NCBI RefSeq assembly: GCF_910592395.1
Contig: NC_088310.1
Location: 23,267,491-23,331,490 of the forward strand
Direction of reading: 5' to 3'
DNA length: 64,000 bases
From: Lineus longissimus
Lineage: Eukaryota > Nemertea > Pilidiophora > Heteronemertea > Lineidae
Part shown: positions 39,032 through 51,600 of the stretch, one piece after another
Layout: the number at the start of each line of letters is the position of its first letter
How positions within the stretch are numbered: position 1 is the first letter of the stretch
Position numbers and translations under genes: made by a program
The notes under the pieces: generated by a model
Told to the model about the DNA's origin: nothing
The model's input: the letters and a program-made list of their open reading frames with translations, nothing else
Databases searched by the model: none

Positions 39032-42000
39032 TCAACATTGGTATTGGTATTGAATAGTGGCATTCACATTTTCTGGCGACACTGCAAGCGCTATGGGTTT
39101 CAATTTATGATTCGCAATTAATTGTTCCATGCTGAAGACAAAACCAACAGGGGTTTCTAGAATCTGTGAAACTGATATGTTTTCAGAACTGCCATCTCTC
39201 TGGTTTATTAACTCGGTTGTAGATGTACCTAAGCCCGAATCTGTGGGTGCAGATGTATTGCTGTGGTCATAGACAGTCACGTCCTGGGCTGCTAAGTCTC
39301 TAGAGGAAATATATCCAAGGTCAACGGATTTACAGCGTTTTATTTCGAGGTACGGGTGGCGTTGGAGTTCTGGGGAAGAATCTGTCGACTGTGTGGTCAT
39401 GCTGGCACTGTACGTGAATGTGTAATGGCTCCGATCACCCGAACTCGTGGTTTGATCGGAGTCCGATGCACTGTACTCTGTCGCTGCGAGGCCTGCTCCT
39501 GGACCTGGACATGTCGGAAAGTCGCCAGGGGAACAAGCCCGACTTTCTATGGGGTTATCCCTGTTATTGTTCCTATCCTCTTGGCTTGACCTCCTTGCGT
39601 TTACCCGACGTCTGTGCGTCATCCAGGCTAAGCACAAGCCCACCATGAGCAGGATAAGGATGGCGAATATGACGATCACGGCGATGAAAACATCTGTGGG
39701 TAGGGACCAGCAGGGCTGAGAGCTGCAAGCTGGAAGAGACAGACATTTATAAAGCACTGTTCTTCACATCCCGTCGTCTCCCGGGGAACGAGTAGCAACA
39801 ATACGTCAGTTGAAGCACGGACGTGGACTGTGGATAAAGCGTGATCACAGCAGTGTAAGCCAGGACGATGCTTTGACGGTTTGATCGAGGCATGTCTGGT
39901 CTTGCGGGAACGAAGAGGTCGAATGACACGCATAAGGCACTTATTTTTCCAGGTTTTTATTGTTTTCTACTTTAAGGTTAGTGAGAGTCAGTAATTACAT
40001 TGAGTTATGTTTATAATGCAGTTGCAGCACAAATTACGAATGTCGGAGTTGCGGAATGTTTCTCTCGGAAAACACGGCAACCATGACGGCCATACTATAC
40101 ATGTAGAAGGCACTTTCCCGGGATGCGCGATTACGGTATTAGTCGATGGTATATAGATGGCAATAAATGCTCACCTGCATCCTCTACCCCTTTTTTAAGC
40201 TTCTCTGGGTCACTCAAAAACTCCTGCTGAGGAGAATCCCTAGAATGGAGAGCGGATGAAATGGCTAGATTTCGAAAGAACCAACGGATTTTGTATCCTG
40301 TATATGTACATTAACTCTACCGTTTATATAAGACGATCCCTTTCATACAGAAGATATCGACTGACCACTACTTTTGAATAAAGCATGATAAGGTACGGGT
40401 TTGGTATTCAAAAACACATATTGTTGCAGTATGGAAACTTACTTCATTCAAAATCAGGCAATCATATTCCCTACTATGTAAAGTTCCCAAAACATCCCCA
40501 AACTGAAATGAAAATGGACCAAACTTGAGTGGTGTCACCCATGTCGATATTCATTACAGCTGCCAAATTTTGCGCGATATGTGTTTGAGATCTAGCTTTA
40601 GCTGTGAATCTCATGCATGTTCATGTTTCAGTATTTTACCACTATCCTGCGTGCATCACTTGTTTGGGTGTTTCCAAGATTGGGTTCGTGCCACATCAAT
40701 ATTATCATGACTGCTATCATCATAAATGTGCCAAAGTTTGATGCATAATTTACCTGATAAGAGACACGACTCTTGCAGTGGCTATATCAATGCCATCATT
40801 GTACGGACAGTGGACTCCAAAGACAAAATCCTTCCCAGTCCGCATGTTATGTTCCCATTGTACGACAAATGCATTGGTGTATGAACTCATCATCTGCAAC
40901 ACAGACAATAACCTTTCATTCTAATAACTTGGGGAGGCAACCTCACCAAGTCATGTTTTCAACCAACTGGGGCCTACCCCAAGACTACGTACAGAGTCCG
41001 ACGGTCTAATGGAGTTCGTAGGAAATGGCTTTCGAGGTGTGTTTATAATCTCGATTGTCGTCCCCTCCCCACTTGCTGGCAAAGTCATACACTATGACTT
41101 TGATGTTGATGATATTTTTGTTTTTCTACTGGTTAACAAGTGGCGTGCTTTTGTACGCAGATGGCGCTATATCCTTCATACGTCTTACCTCAGTTTTAGA
41201 AAGCTTCGTTCCACATTTATCAAGGTCTTCAAACGTAAGGTCAACACAGTATGTTCCACTGTTGACAGGCTTGAAAATGCATTCGGCATCGTAATGGTGG
41301 TCCCTGACGTACACTGCGGCTATTCCCGACTTCAGGCGCTGTGGAAGATTCGCGTGCTCACTCAAGGAATGGTTGTGGGGATGATAACAGACATGCATAC
41401 TGCCACGCTTGCACTTAACTTCGACTAAAAAAAGGAGAGTACATTGTATAAAAATAAACGATATAAGTCTAGCATCCTCAAATTATGATTCTGATCCAAA
41501 CAACAAAACATGTTGCAAAACATATCAAAACTTGCATTCGGCAAGTTGTTAAGATCTGTTCGAATTGAGACGGCGACTGTTAGACTTTCGACGAGTATAC
41601 TAGTATACGAGGTAAATGGTTCCTCAAAACAAGCCAAAACCACTCCCCACAATTACCGACAGTTTGTTTCCTCAAATACCTCCGCAGCCAAATATCGTAT
41701 AGCTCACTCGCATTCCTACAGCGATTGGACCTACCATCCACCTACCATGTTTAAAGTCGCAATTTTCTACAGGGTTGTTTGGATCGCTACTGGTTCTTGA
41801 AGAGGGACAAAGGCATCCGTCCATCTGGCCATCACCGTCATTGTCAAAACATTCGCCATCGGTCTCGAGGCAGTGAGTGCAGTTGTGATCGTCTTCAGGG
41901 GTGAGCAGTGGAACTGAAAAAAATAAAGGGAAAGGTGCATGCAGAGATGTGGAGTCGTATGAATTGCATTGACCTTCAGTTCCTCGTATCATAGTGCAGC

Positions 42001-43998
42001 CATTGGGCTTCAGGCATGCCAAGGCCGACTGTGTGATGTCAATATGCCCGCGACGTAGATTTAGTAGGACTTAATTTTGGAGAATTTATAACAACTCGAT
42101 TCAAGCTGGATATCGAGGTCCAGCCCCTAGGCCTTTCGTCTTTAGGGAACCCAGCAAACTAAAAGCAGATTTCTCACCACATTCGCTTATTCCTGGCCGC
42201 CACCTTGCCGGTATGGCAACGAAACCTTTGTTACAGGAACACGTGAAGCGGAATGTAGACGGGTTCATTTCGCATGCAGAATTGGGCAAGGAGCAGAAGA
42301 CTGGACCGTTGGGGTTGCAGAAGTCGCCAAGGCTTGCTAAAGTAGACGAAGAGAAATCAACATTTGGCAGATCAATGTAATGAATGTTTTTGTTTTTACA
42401 CATATTTGGAACATCAGTAGCGACGTGTAAAAAAATAGAAGCCCGTTGTCCTGCTCTCATTAGATATTTCTAGCCACTTCATACCTTCGCTGTTGACTAT
42501 CCTTTTCGAACAGTTCATATGCTAGAATAACACTATATGGGAAACGAGTTCCCTTCTCTTACCTTCTCCAATGTCGCATCCTTTTTTTAATCGCTCGATG
42601 CCAGTTTTCTCCGATGATGCTGTTTTTCCCGGGCAATGGCAGTCATCTGCCACGCCATCGTCGTTGATGTCCACGCAGTAACCTTTCGTACGGCTGCAAT
42701 TACCACACTGTGAACTATAGTTGGCTAGTTTCACTGCAATGAAAGGAGAAATAATGAAGGTTATGTAAGGATCCCAGGATCCCATTTTTCTCGATCTTTC
42801 ATAACAGTTGAAGCATAATAGGGTCCCATCACTCTTTTGTACTGAACGTGATATTTCAAAATGAAAGGAGACAATAACAAATAATAATAATGTGTCGCAG
42901 AATCACCGATATTTCTGAACGGGGCGGAAAATTTTTGTTTGGGTCATCATTTCTCTCTCTGTCGTGACCGATAAATGAAAAGCCGTAATCAACGTCAGAT
43001 CGCTAATGACTGATGAGACTGCCAACCTCCCCCAGTCCAATTCAAGAGGTACATACCACAGCCTTTATCCTCAACGTAACGAATCTGGAGCGTTTCGTTA
43101 GAATGACATTCGCAAAATCCAGTCCAGTCGCAGCGCGCCATCGGGCCCATTCCAGACTGACACGCCAGATCGGCTGAGATATTGGGGCTGCCGGTGCATT
43201 TCGAGTCAGGAGAAACTGAAATATAGATGTTATCGAAACTATCTGTAGCCATACATATATAATGGTTAACAGTAATGAAGCCAGGCCAGTGTGAATGTTT
43301 CTTAAAACAAAGTGCGCTATAAGTCTTCTCGGTATTTTATGATTACGTGAATACGTTCTGAACAGTGCAGCTCTCATGAATGCTTTGGTATCTAAAGTGC
43401 ACTGAATACAGGGCCTATACTCACTTTGTTACAAAGGATATATACATGTACTCACATTTTTGACAAAAGAGATTCCCGAGATTATCAGTTGCCTTATGAT
43501 GTCCAAACGTGCAGGCGCAATCTCCAGCACCCATGACGTTACAGTAGGACATCGGAACATTGGATTGACACCAGCTGTCAGCATCAACGTAGTTGGAGCA
43601 ATTCCGGCCAAGCCAATCTAAAACAACAAATGAAAATGGGTTCAATATCAGCAATATTTCCATTTACCCATAACCTGTCTGGGTTTTTCTCCACTTATGG
43701 ACCAAATAGATTCTCAACGCCACCACTATACACCGGGTAGCGGTGGCGTTGAGAACCACTTTGCCATTGGACAACCCATTAGTTATTATCGCCTCACCAT
43801 ATCAAACAGTCTCGAACAGACCTTGATTTTGTTTTTAAATCACTCGTGAAGGCACCTTTTAAATACTCTTAAAACTTTTGTATCACTTGACTTGTTTCTT
43901 ATGAAGATAGCACCTCTTATCAGTTGCTTACCGTTTTTAGCATGTGCTGTTGAGGTCGCGATGATTGTGCACAAAATCCACAGGTATCTTATAGCCAT
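39032..43998 (-). CDS. Type I membrane protein: five cysteine-rich modules, ZP-N module, long cytoplasmic tail
   Basis: Exons, 5' to 3' on the minus strand: 43998-43932, 43617-43456, 43215-43057, 42733-42563, 42336-42178, 41913-41746, 41424-41189, 40893-40754, 40239-40175, 39729-39032; phases agree, 674 aa. Signal peptide MAIRYLWILCTIIATSTAHA. Residues about 23-295 are five cysteine-rich modules, each on one exon of phase 1-1. Modules 3 and 5 contain DINDDGVADD and DNDGDGQMDG loops like those binding calcium in thrombospondin-3/EF-hand loops. Residues 296-421 look like a ZP-N domain (VKCKRGSM, AVYVRD..YDAEC, LDKCGT, YTNAFVVQWEH, FGVHCPY). No ZP-C follows: a 25-residue linker leads to one membrane span (456-478), then RRR and a Ser/Thr-rich tail of about 196 residues. 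ZP-N modules mediate polymerisation or gamete/cell recognition; the exact role here is unknown. Confidence 0.88.
43711..43755. repeat. Perfect 14-bp-arm hairpin in ZP-gene intron 1
   Basis: TTCTCAACGCCACC (43711-43724) and its exact reverse complement (43742-43755) flank a 17-nt loop. Confidence 0.75.
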
Positions 43999-44832
43999 TT
44001 CGTTCTGTATAATCGATGTGCCGGTAAAATCTTGGTGTGGTTGTAAAAGCGTTAAGAAGGGATCTATCAAAAAAGATGAATAAATAACGAGACACTCTGA
44101 ATCTTTGCCAGATACGCCTGCACCACCTAGGGTCGGGAAAACGAACCAATTTTACAACAGATCTTCAGTAAAAAACGCAATCGTGCGCGTCTATAGACGA
44201 TAGAGACATAATAGGTAGGTTAGCTCACAAAATATATTTCAAGAGATTTGAAATCGTTGTAAAAAGTCCTTTAGACATGTTTTATCTGCCATGACATCAA
44301 GTGTATTCACAGTTCGTGGAGTTGTGTACATGCACGGGCAGGGCAAACATGCAACAACTTTGGAAATACGGCATGCATGGAATACGAACCTTGTGCGAGT
44401 CTTGCTGAAGGACATGTGAGTGTCCCCGGCGAACTACCAAATAGTTTTTGCATAATAGTTCGTCTTTCTCGATTACGTAGGAACGCCATCGGTTATCTGT
44501 GTTGCATCGACCGATGTCGTTTTACTTTTGAGAAATGGATTTGTATTTAGTAATAGCTGTGGGTCATCAGTCACAAAAGATGTCACAGATTCGGAGATAA
44601 AAGTCGTTCTGTCCCACGCTTCGTCCATAGACACTGTGCACTGAATTTGGACATCTTCTGCTCATGTTAATTTCTCAATATGAATGAAATGTTCGGCTTT
44701 TCATTTTCTTGTGTCGATCATGTGCCTAGTTTATATGTAAAATATCCAGAAAACACCCCTCTCCCTTTCTCGACGCTCAAAATCGTGCTTGAATGAAGAA
44801 AGCTAAAGTCTTGAAAGAAATCCGATGAGTAC
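43999..44832. other. Intergenic DNA upstream of the ZP-protein gene
   Basis: Contains the 5' flank of the minus-strand ZP gene and the 3' flank of the EF-hand gene. An in-frame upstream Met at 44070 exists but would bury the signal peptide. Nothing else supported. Confidence 0.5.
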
Positions 44833-44838
44833 TTTATT
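44833..44838 (-). terminator. AATAAA polyadenylation signal of the EF-hand gene
   Basis: AATAAA on the minus strand about 180 bp past the stop codon. A second one at 44881-44886 is also usable. Confidence 0.5.
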
Positions 44839-45015
44839 TGATAAATCACCAAAAACTAAACAAATTATGCTTTGCCAGGTTTTATTCTGCATCAATACAA
44901 ATTACAAAAACAGGTGTTATTGTGAATGTCATGCTGATCCATCCAACTTGCCTCTCCCTACAGTAAAAAAGTTTCGAAAAGCGTTTGTCCAGTCCTTCCG
45001 CTCTGAGTCCTTACT

Positions 45016-46765
45016 TCACATTTTCTCCGCAGCTTTCTGGGCGGCTTCTTCCTTATTACGTTTTGCCCATTCTTGTTTCACTCTGATGTAAAGTTCTGGC
45101 CAGGTTATAAAACCATCTTTGTTGCTGTCAAATTCTCTTAGTCGTTGGTCAACTTCAGCTGTAAAACAAGTAGAGGAGGCATTATAAACACAGAGGCAAA
45201 TACCCTGAATTTATGCAGCGTTCGGAAAATTGAGAAACGCATTGTTGGTATAACGAGAAAAAACGTGCGAACATGCATCCAGCATGCAGCCTGGCTTCAG
45301 AAATAGGGAACACATGTACATTGAAGACACACTAGTTGAACCAAAGTAAATGTTTACAACCGGCGTATCCCTTTAGAACGTATTAGTGGCCTGTCGTACT
45401 GAAGGCGTCCACTGGACGGCTGAAGGTAAACCTAATGGGTAGTGAATAACATCACACTGGTTCAACTCTGACCAAGTTTGAACATGGTTTGTTAAAAAAG
45501 TTGACGTTACTTATGCATCAATCATCAAAATTGTCCCCATCAGCCGCACATATATGTTTTCAAGAACATTGCCTCATTCCAAATTTTCACGTAACAAATC
45601 AAAGCTTTAATGATTGGCAGTTAATGTACCCGTACCTATGTTGTCTTCATCTATTTTCCGCAATTCCTCGTCTGATATTTTCGCTTCTTTATTTTCCGAC
45701 ATCTCATACATGTGATGATTCGATCCTTTGTACAACTCGAGGCCATCGATGGAGCTACTGTTATCATGATCATGGAGACTGAAACAAATACAAAATCCAT
45801 GGTAGACAGTACAGTCAGATTCCACTTGGGTATTTTTAAGTTGTGGTCGTTTCCACGTCAAAACTACTATGGACGAAGGATGCCCAAACCTGCATGAACG
45901 GAGACATTCCTCACATTGCATGACCGATATTTGGGTACATACTGCAACTGCTGCATAGCGCCATACTGCGGTATGGTTTAAAGGATTCGAGACACTATCA
46001 TTAGAATATGATATAAAGAATTAAATGGAATGGATATCAATGCCTTTTTAGCTGTTTTGAATGTCTTCATAATGGCTTAAGTGGGCACCATCAACCAGGT
46101 AAACGAGTTTCCATACATACATATGGCGAAAATTCGGATGGGCACGACACGTTAGCTTACGTGAAGAAATAGAAGAGGTGTTCATCCTCGGACATATTTT
46201 CAGCATCTGCTTTTATTCCTTTCTCCCGGAGATGATACTGTAAATGTCTGGAAGTCAAAGGAAAAGCTTGAAACATCTTATACACAAGAACACAAGCACC
46301 TTAAGTCGTCTACGTCGTGCAGGCCAAACCTGTTGCATGGGCACAATATAGGCAGTTTAGGGTTTGTCAAGTCAAGTACATAGTAAGTACATACATTTTA
46401 AAAAAACATAAGACTTGAAGTTTCATAAGAAAATATAACATATTCAACCTGACTGCTGCATTTTCTGCAGAAAAAAAATCGAATTAAAATTGAGGTGCCA
46501 TTTTCTGCTAAATGCTTGTATAAACCATTTTGACCTGACCTCTTTCTGTTTCTTAATGAAACGTGTAATCAAAAGGAGTTGCGACTTCTGAAGTTCAGCA
46601 TCCCAATACTCTAATTCGGCGCGGCGTAATTGTTAGATTTAAAAAAATTGCTTACTCCGCATCTTCGACCATTCTTTGGTCAAGAACGCCCCCTCGTGAA
46701 TGTGCTGATCCATGAGGCAGCGAGAACGGCAGAAAGGTCAGTACTGATATAAGTACAAGTAACAT
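45016..46765 (-). CDS. Secretory-pathway EF-hand protein, MCFD2/CGREF1-like
   Basis: Four exons on the minus strand: 46765-46656, 46247-46161, 45778-45636, 45158-45016; phases agree, 160 aa. Signal peptide MLLVLISVLTFLPFSLPHGSA. After a short linker comes a helix with HLQYHLRE and SEDEHLFYFF, then two canonical EF-hand loops, DHDNSSSIDGLE (69-80) and DSNKDGFITWPE (124-135), each with acidic or oxygen ligands at 1, 3, 5, 9 and 12. The block F-T-LHDHD...DGLEL aligns with the start of EF-hand 1 in MCFD2. MCFD2 is the soluble calcium-dependent partner of the cargo receptor LMAN1 (ERGIC-53) in ER-to-Golgi transport of glycoproteins; CGREF1 is a secreted relative. The C-terminus is an Ala/Lys/Glu-rich helix with no KDEL, and is longer than in MCFD2, so either relative fits. 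Confidence 0.85.
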
Positions 46766-48200
46766 CTTGGCGTCGCTGAAATGTACAGAATCGGGCTATA
46801 AAAAGTTAGGCATGCACAATGTGTTTTGGTGTGACAATTACTGGTAGCCTTATCTATATTGCACAATTTAAAAAAGATTTGCATCAGTTTTGAAATATTT
46901 GCATATTTTTGGGCAATTCCAATAAGGCTCAGAACTCTGAGCAAATTAATAGGTGTACCGCCTCTGCCGATATCACAAGCTGTAATAGTACCAAATGGTT
47001 ATAACTCTCATTCGTTTGGCTGGAACATGTGCCTTCAGATAACTGCTTTGTTGTCAGCTCTCGAGCATGACTTCCAACACAAATTATAATGTATACCTCA
47101 AAATTATCTATCGACGGCTGTCAAATCTTCAATAAAGGCCACGTTTACAAAAAATAATAGCCAGAAGGTTTTTGAAATGTCGGCAGTTCTCGATTTCACA
47201 TGTGACTGAGGAGAATGTTTATCTTACCAATGTAAATGTTCCCTTTCCATCCTTCTCTTTTGATCCTCCAGAAATGACTAGAATCGATTGTGATGATGTG
47301 TCAGCAACAATGATTCACTTCCTAGGCCCTGCCACACACAGCCGGTGTTCTAGTAATAGGACATGTATTCCGAAACACACTAGCTACAAGTTGAATAGTT
47401 GACAGAAACACCATACCATTGCATGAATATACTTATAACCCGCATTGTCATGTAGAACACATGCTACTTTGATGAATATGTTGCTGTATAATTAAATACA
47501 ATGCACTGTTATATCAAATTCAGCTCAATCTGAGAAATTCAAAGTTCGCGGTTGGAAACTTCCAAAAAGAAATTGCATTTATTTATTTATATTTATTTTG
47601 CCTCACTCTCGTTGACCACCGATGCTTGGGAACCAGGCAACCAATAGTCCATGAACTACCAGAACCTAGTCTACCAGGTGGTAACGTAGGAAACTCATGA
47701 GGCAGTCCATTCGTTATCCTATTCATACGACCTTCATTGGATAACAACAAGACCGCGCCACCGAGTCGGAAATTTACTTGCCCTGTACCTGTGCTAGTGG
47801 TCTTTTGTACTACTCTTGTACGACTTTACAGCTTTTACATCAGTGCTGCCATCTGCTATGAGACATGTAAACTATGGTATTGTATCATCATTATGCACCC
47901 ATGCTATTCGGGTTCCGTTCGAGTATGCGCTCTGGTCTTCTTCTGATGAATAAAAACGTGTTGTCTTTGTAACTTTATGGTTACGTGAAACCCTTGATCA
48001 TCTCTGGACAAGGTCCGCTCTGGTTGGCAATCCGGCTGTGTAATGAAAGACCGGAACAGTACCCAAGAGATCCAGTTGAACGGATCAGTTGAATGATTCT
48101 ACGTATCTTCCTGTTCTTTGTCTTATAACCTCACAACTCAAAAATATTATATCTATAGTAGAAAGCAATTTGGTACCCCGGGCTTTCTCCATCAACCCAC
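46766..48200. other. Divergent intergenic region, EF-hand gene and claspin
   Basis: About 1.86 kb separate the two start codons, which point away from each other. Only short frames without domains are seen here. The claspin-proximal end is described separately. Confidence 0.5.
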
Positions 48201-48224
48201 TTGCCTAGCTTTAAAACATCCCAA

Positions 48225-48289
48225 GGAGCGAAACGACTACGATTTGGAGCGAAACGACTGGGAGCGAAAAGGTGATGGAGCGAAACGAC
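48225..48289 (+). promoter_or_regulatory. Four GGAGCGAAA repeats upstream of claspin
   Basis: GGAGCGAAACGAC occurs at 48225-48237, 48246-48258 and 48277-48289, and a shorter GGAGCGAAAA at 48261-48270, all in one orientation about 350-400 bp before the claspin ATG. GCGAAA resembles a degenerate E2F half-site. The irregular spacing (21, 15 and 16 bp) suggests binding sites rather than a simple satellite. Function is inferred. Confidence 0.4.
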
Positions 48290-48490
48290 CGGCTACCCAC
48301 AAGAAGCTCTCTTCTTCGGTCATGTCGGTCAATGCCATATCAATAAGGCCACGGGAATTTCGAGAGTTGATGAAATAAGTCGTGAACGTCACTTCGTGTT
48401 ACTTGCGTCACGATTAAGTTTTTTTAATTTAATCGTTTTTGCCGCAAAACACCGGATACGGAAACGCCGATGAAGGTCAATTTTGCTTGT

Positions 48491-48521
48491 CATACGCATG
48501 CGTATGAAAAAACGCGGGAAA
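48491..48521 (+). promoter_or_regulatory. Proximal claspin promoter: 16-bp palindrome plus E2F site
   Basis: CATACGCATGCGTATG at 48491-48506 is a perfect 16-bp palindrome whose core ACGCATGCGT resembles an NRF1 site. Eight bases on, GCGGGAAA at 48514-48521 is an exact reverse complement of the E2F consensus TTTCCCGC. Both lie 100-130 bp before the start codon. Claspin is an S-phase gene controlled by E2F in vertebrates, so the site makes sense, but binding is not shown. Confidence 0.5.
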
Positions 48522-48621
48522 GGCAAATAAATTTATGAACACTATGCACTAAATCTCCATGAACACAATAACATTTTAGAAAATTAGAGGCAAATAAAGC
48601 CTTGATATCGCAATAAGTGTG

Positions 48622-51600
48622 ATGATTGGATTTCCAGTAGATGATAAAGATATGTTGATCACTTCTGTCGAAGAGGTAAACGATTTTTATTGGTTGTTTT
48701 GTTTTGCTGAAACTTTATTTTTAGGGGTAGCCTACGTCGTATACGTAATAGCATGCCATGGCCTGGGCGGAGGCCTAGAGTAGAGGCCAACTTTCGCTGT
48801 GTTGTTATTCATGTATTGTCATGATTGTAGGCCTATGGCAAATGCACTGAATAGTGAATGTATGGGTCTGTCATGTTGCATTCGGCCAATAAACTGGTCA
48901 TCATGGACATGGTCATCGTTGTGTATGTGGTTTCTCGAGCTCTATCACAGACACAGTCATTATTTCACTCGCTCTGACCATGACTGTCACTGTGCGCGTG
49001 TGGAAGTAGTGACTGGTACATGAGTAGGCCATAGTCGAATGAACCATCGACGTATATTGGCTAAGTAGGCCTTAGTCTATTGCCTCGGCCCCTGCCACTG
49101 CACCCTCCCTAATTAATTTCGGCTGCCACACCGAAAGAATCCTGCAAAAATGTTTTTGTATAGGCCTATCATAGACTGCAAGTGAAACACACTTACACAG
49201 ATCCAATAAATGCCAAGTTACAGCAAATTTGCATGCATAACACCTACTGCACTACGGCAACGATTATTTCTCTTTCCCCAATCCAAAGACAACACAATGA
49301 GCAAGAACAGCATGGGTCTTTAAGACTAGATAATAAAACTTTCAGATAAGTGATTCTCATCTCATTGTTTCAGCCAAAGAGAGTTGTGACGGGCGATGAA
49401 AATAAAGCCCTGACCTGCAGTAGTCGAGCTGTTGATGAAGAAGACCTAGAGGAACCTGTTGGCGCTTCTGATTCTAGTGATGATAACAGCAGCGATGATG
49501 AACAGTCTGAAGTAAACTTGTCCACAACACGAGCCGAGAGTGAGGCAGAAAATGAAACTTCCAAGAGTTATCCTCATAGTGAAGAGGAAAATCGGGGGGA
49601 AAGCTCGGACTCTAGAATGTCTGATAAAGATGCAGATGGGGCTATAAGTTCTGACAAAGAGAAGGCTAATGAGAACTCTGACACCAACCAACAAACTGCA
49701 GTTGGTGCCGAAAGTGATGACGATATGGACAGTGATGAGGAAGTTTTTAGAAATCGTAAAAAGCGGTTGAAAATGAACAGGTCGCTTTTGGATGATAGTG
49801 ATGATGACATTGGCAATGATGGAAGGATGAGAAATTCTCCATCAGTTGTTGACCAGGAAAGTGGAGATGAGAAAAGTGGTGATGAATCCGACCTGGCACT
49901 GAGTCAAAAGAAGGGGTCAAGGCTGAAGAAAATACTTGATGACAGTGATGATGATGATGATGATAATGAGACATCTTGTAGTAAGGAGGCATCCCAGAGT
50001 GGACATGATACAAAGGTAAGTACTTTGTGTTGGCCTTTCACTAGGAGGAGCAGCCGTCAGATCTTGAGGGCTGAATGTTGCCAAAGCTCAGAGACGAGTC
50101 TTTGGTGATGGGAAGTACCTATGTAGAATGTGTTTGAGATGCAACAAGTAAGGTCTGATCTACCAGGACGTGTTGTCCATGATGTTAAGACCAAGAGGAG
50201 CTGTGGTGCGCTATCTATGGATCCAGTTAGACTCTTTTCGGAGTCGGAGGTCTCTTGTTGTATCGAGACCTGGAGGTCCGTGTATGAATTCGATCACACC
50301 GTGTAAGTAGTTCTCTATTACGGTACATTTAAATTATATGAATTTCTTTCAGACGGCTACAACAATGAGAAGTGATATATTTGATGCCGAGATGGATGAT
50401 GATGATGATAGTTCCAAGTCTGGTGACAGCGACAATGATGAAAAAGCTGGTCAGGAAGATGAAGATGATGGATTTGTTGCTCCGAAGAGTGGACGCTGGG
50501 CAAAAGGAAAAGTAAGCTTACAACGACTTGCTGGATACTGACTGATGAGTTGTTTCTCTGGGATGATGCATGTGAGACTAAAAATTTGCAACATGGATTG
50601 CTCTCCTACCAGGAAAGATAATTAAACTGACGGTTAAGTAGCAATTTGTAAATACGTACCTGATGAGGGGATATCAGAAATTTTTAGAAACATCTCTCAT
50701 TGTCTAGGTTCAACTAGTATGGTCGTTTTCTTTCAGGGTGCATCCAAATCAACACCAAAAGAAAGGGAACACAGAGAGAAGGCTGTACAAGCTCAACAAA
50801 TCCATAGTGAAAGTCAGAGAATGACGCGGGGTAAGAAATAGTATATCATGTCCGATTCTGCTGGCAAAAATGAGGGGATTGTAATAAAGATAATAAATTT
50901 TGGAGACACTCTTTGTGCTGTTGCCTCACGATTCATGTGCTTTGCTTGACAAGTCGTCATTTGGCAAACAACCCATGCTAGACACCTCCTAAATTTCTTT
51001 GTCATGCTCTTTCTTGATAGTTAAGACCTACCATCTATAGCCGAAACTGGCAATTAGAGTTTATGATAGAAGCCTAATTCATAAGACAAATTTTGTTGAT
51101 GTTCAAAGTCCCTTAAACCATGTCTGAGGTCATGTGTTCATGTTTATGACACTTTTGTCTTTCAGAAGCCCAAGTGAAATTGCCATATCACCAACCTAAG
51201 CCACTGAACCTCCAGGATATTCTGAACAGAAGGAATCAGAAGCAGACCACTCCTCTTCAACTCCGACCAACACCTTCCCTCATCAGGTGGGTAGGGCATG
51301 AAAATGTTGGTGGATAAGATATTTAAATTTTGGACCCCCAATGTTCATATGCGGTTTACAGTATGGTCTTGTCCTGCTGTGCTGGTACAATGACTTTCCT
51401 TCATCTTATAAGTGGAGTTCTGTGATGCATGAGAAATTGTACTCATAATCGCTCTAATGACTATTAACCCCTTCTTTTTGTGTAAATCTTAAAATTTTTC
51501 ATTTCAGACAAATGTCTCTGGATTCTCCAAGCGCAAAGAAGAAACCCTCAGTCATCTTGCCTACCTTTGATGACAAAGAGGATAGGTCAATGGACGACAA

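Noticed and set aside
43999-44070. Upstream in-frame Met of the ZP-protein gene
   Set aside because: It would place about 24 residues before the signal peptide; the Met at 43998 gives a proper secretory start.
49370-50013. Serine/leucine- and histidine-rich frames on the minus strand opposite claspin exon 2
   Set aside because: Antisense shadows of the acidic GAT/GAA-rich claspin coding sequence.
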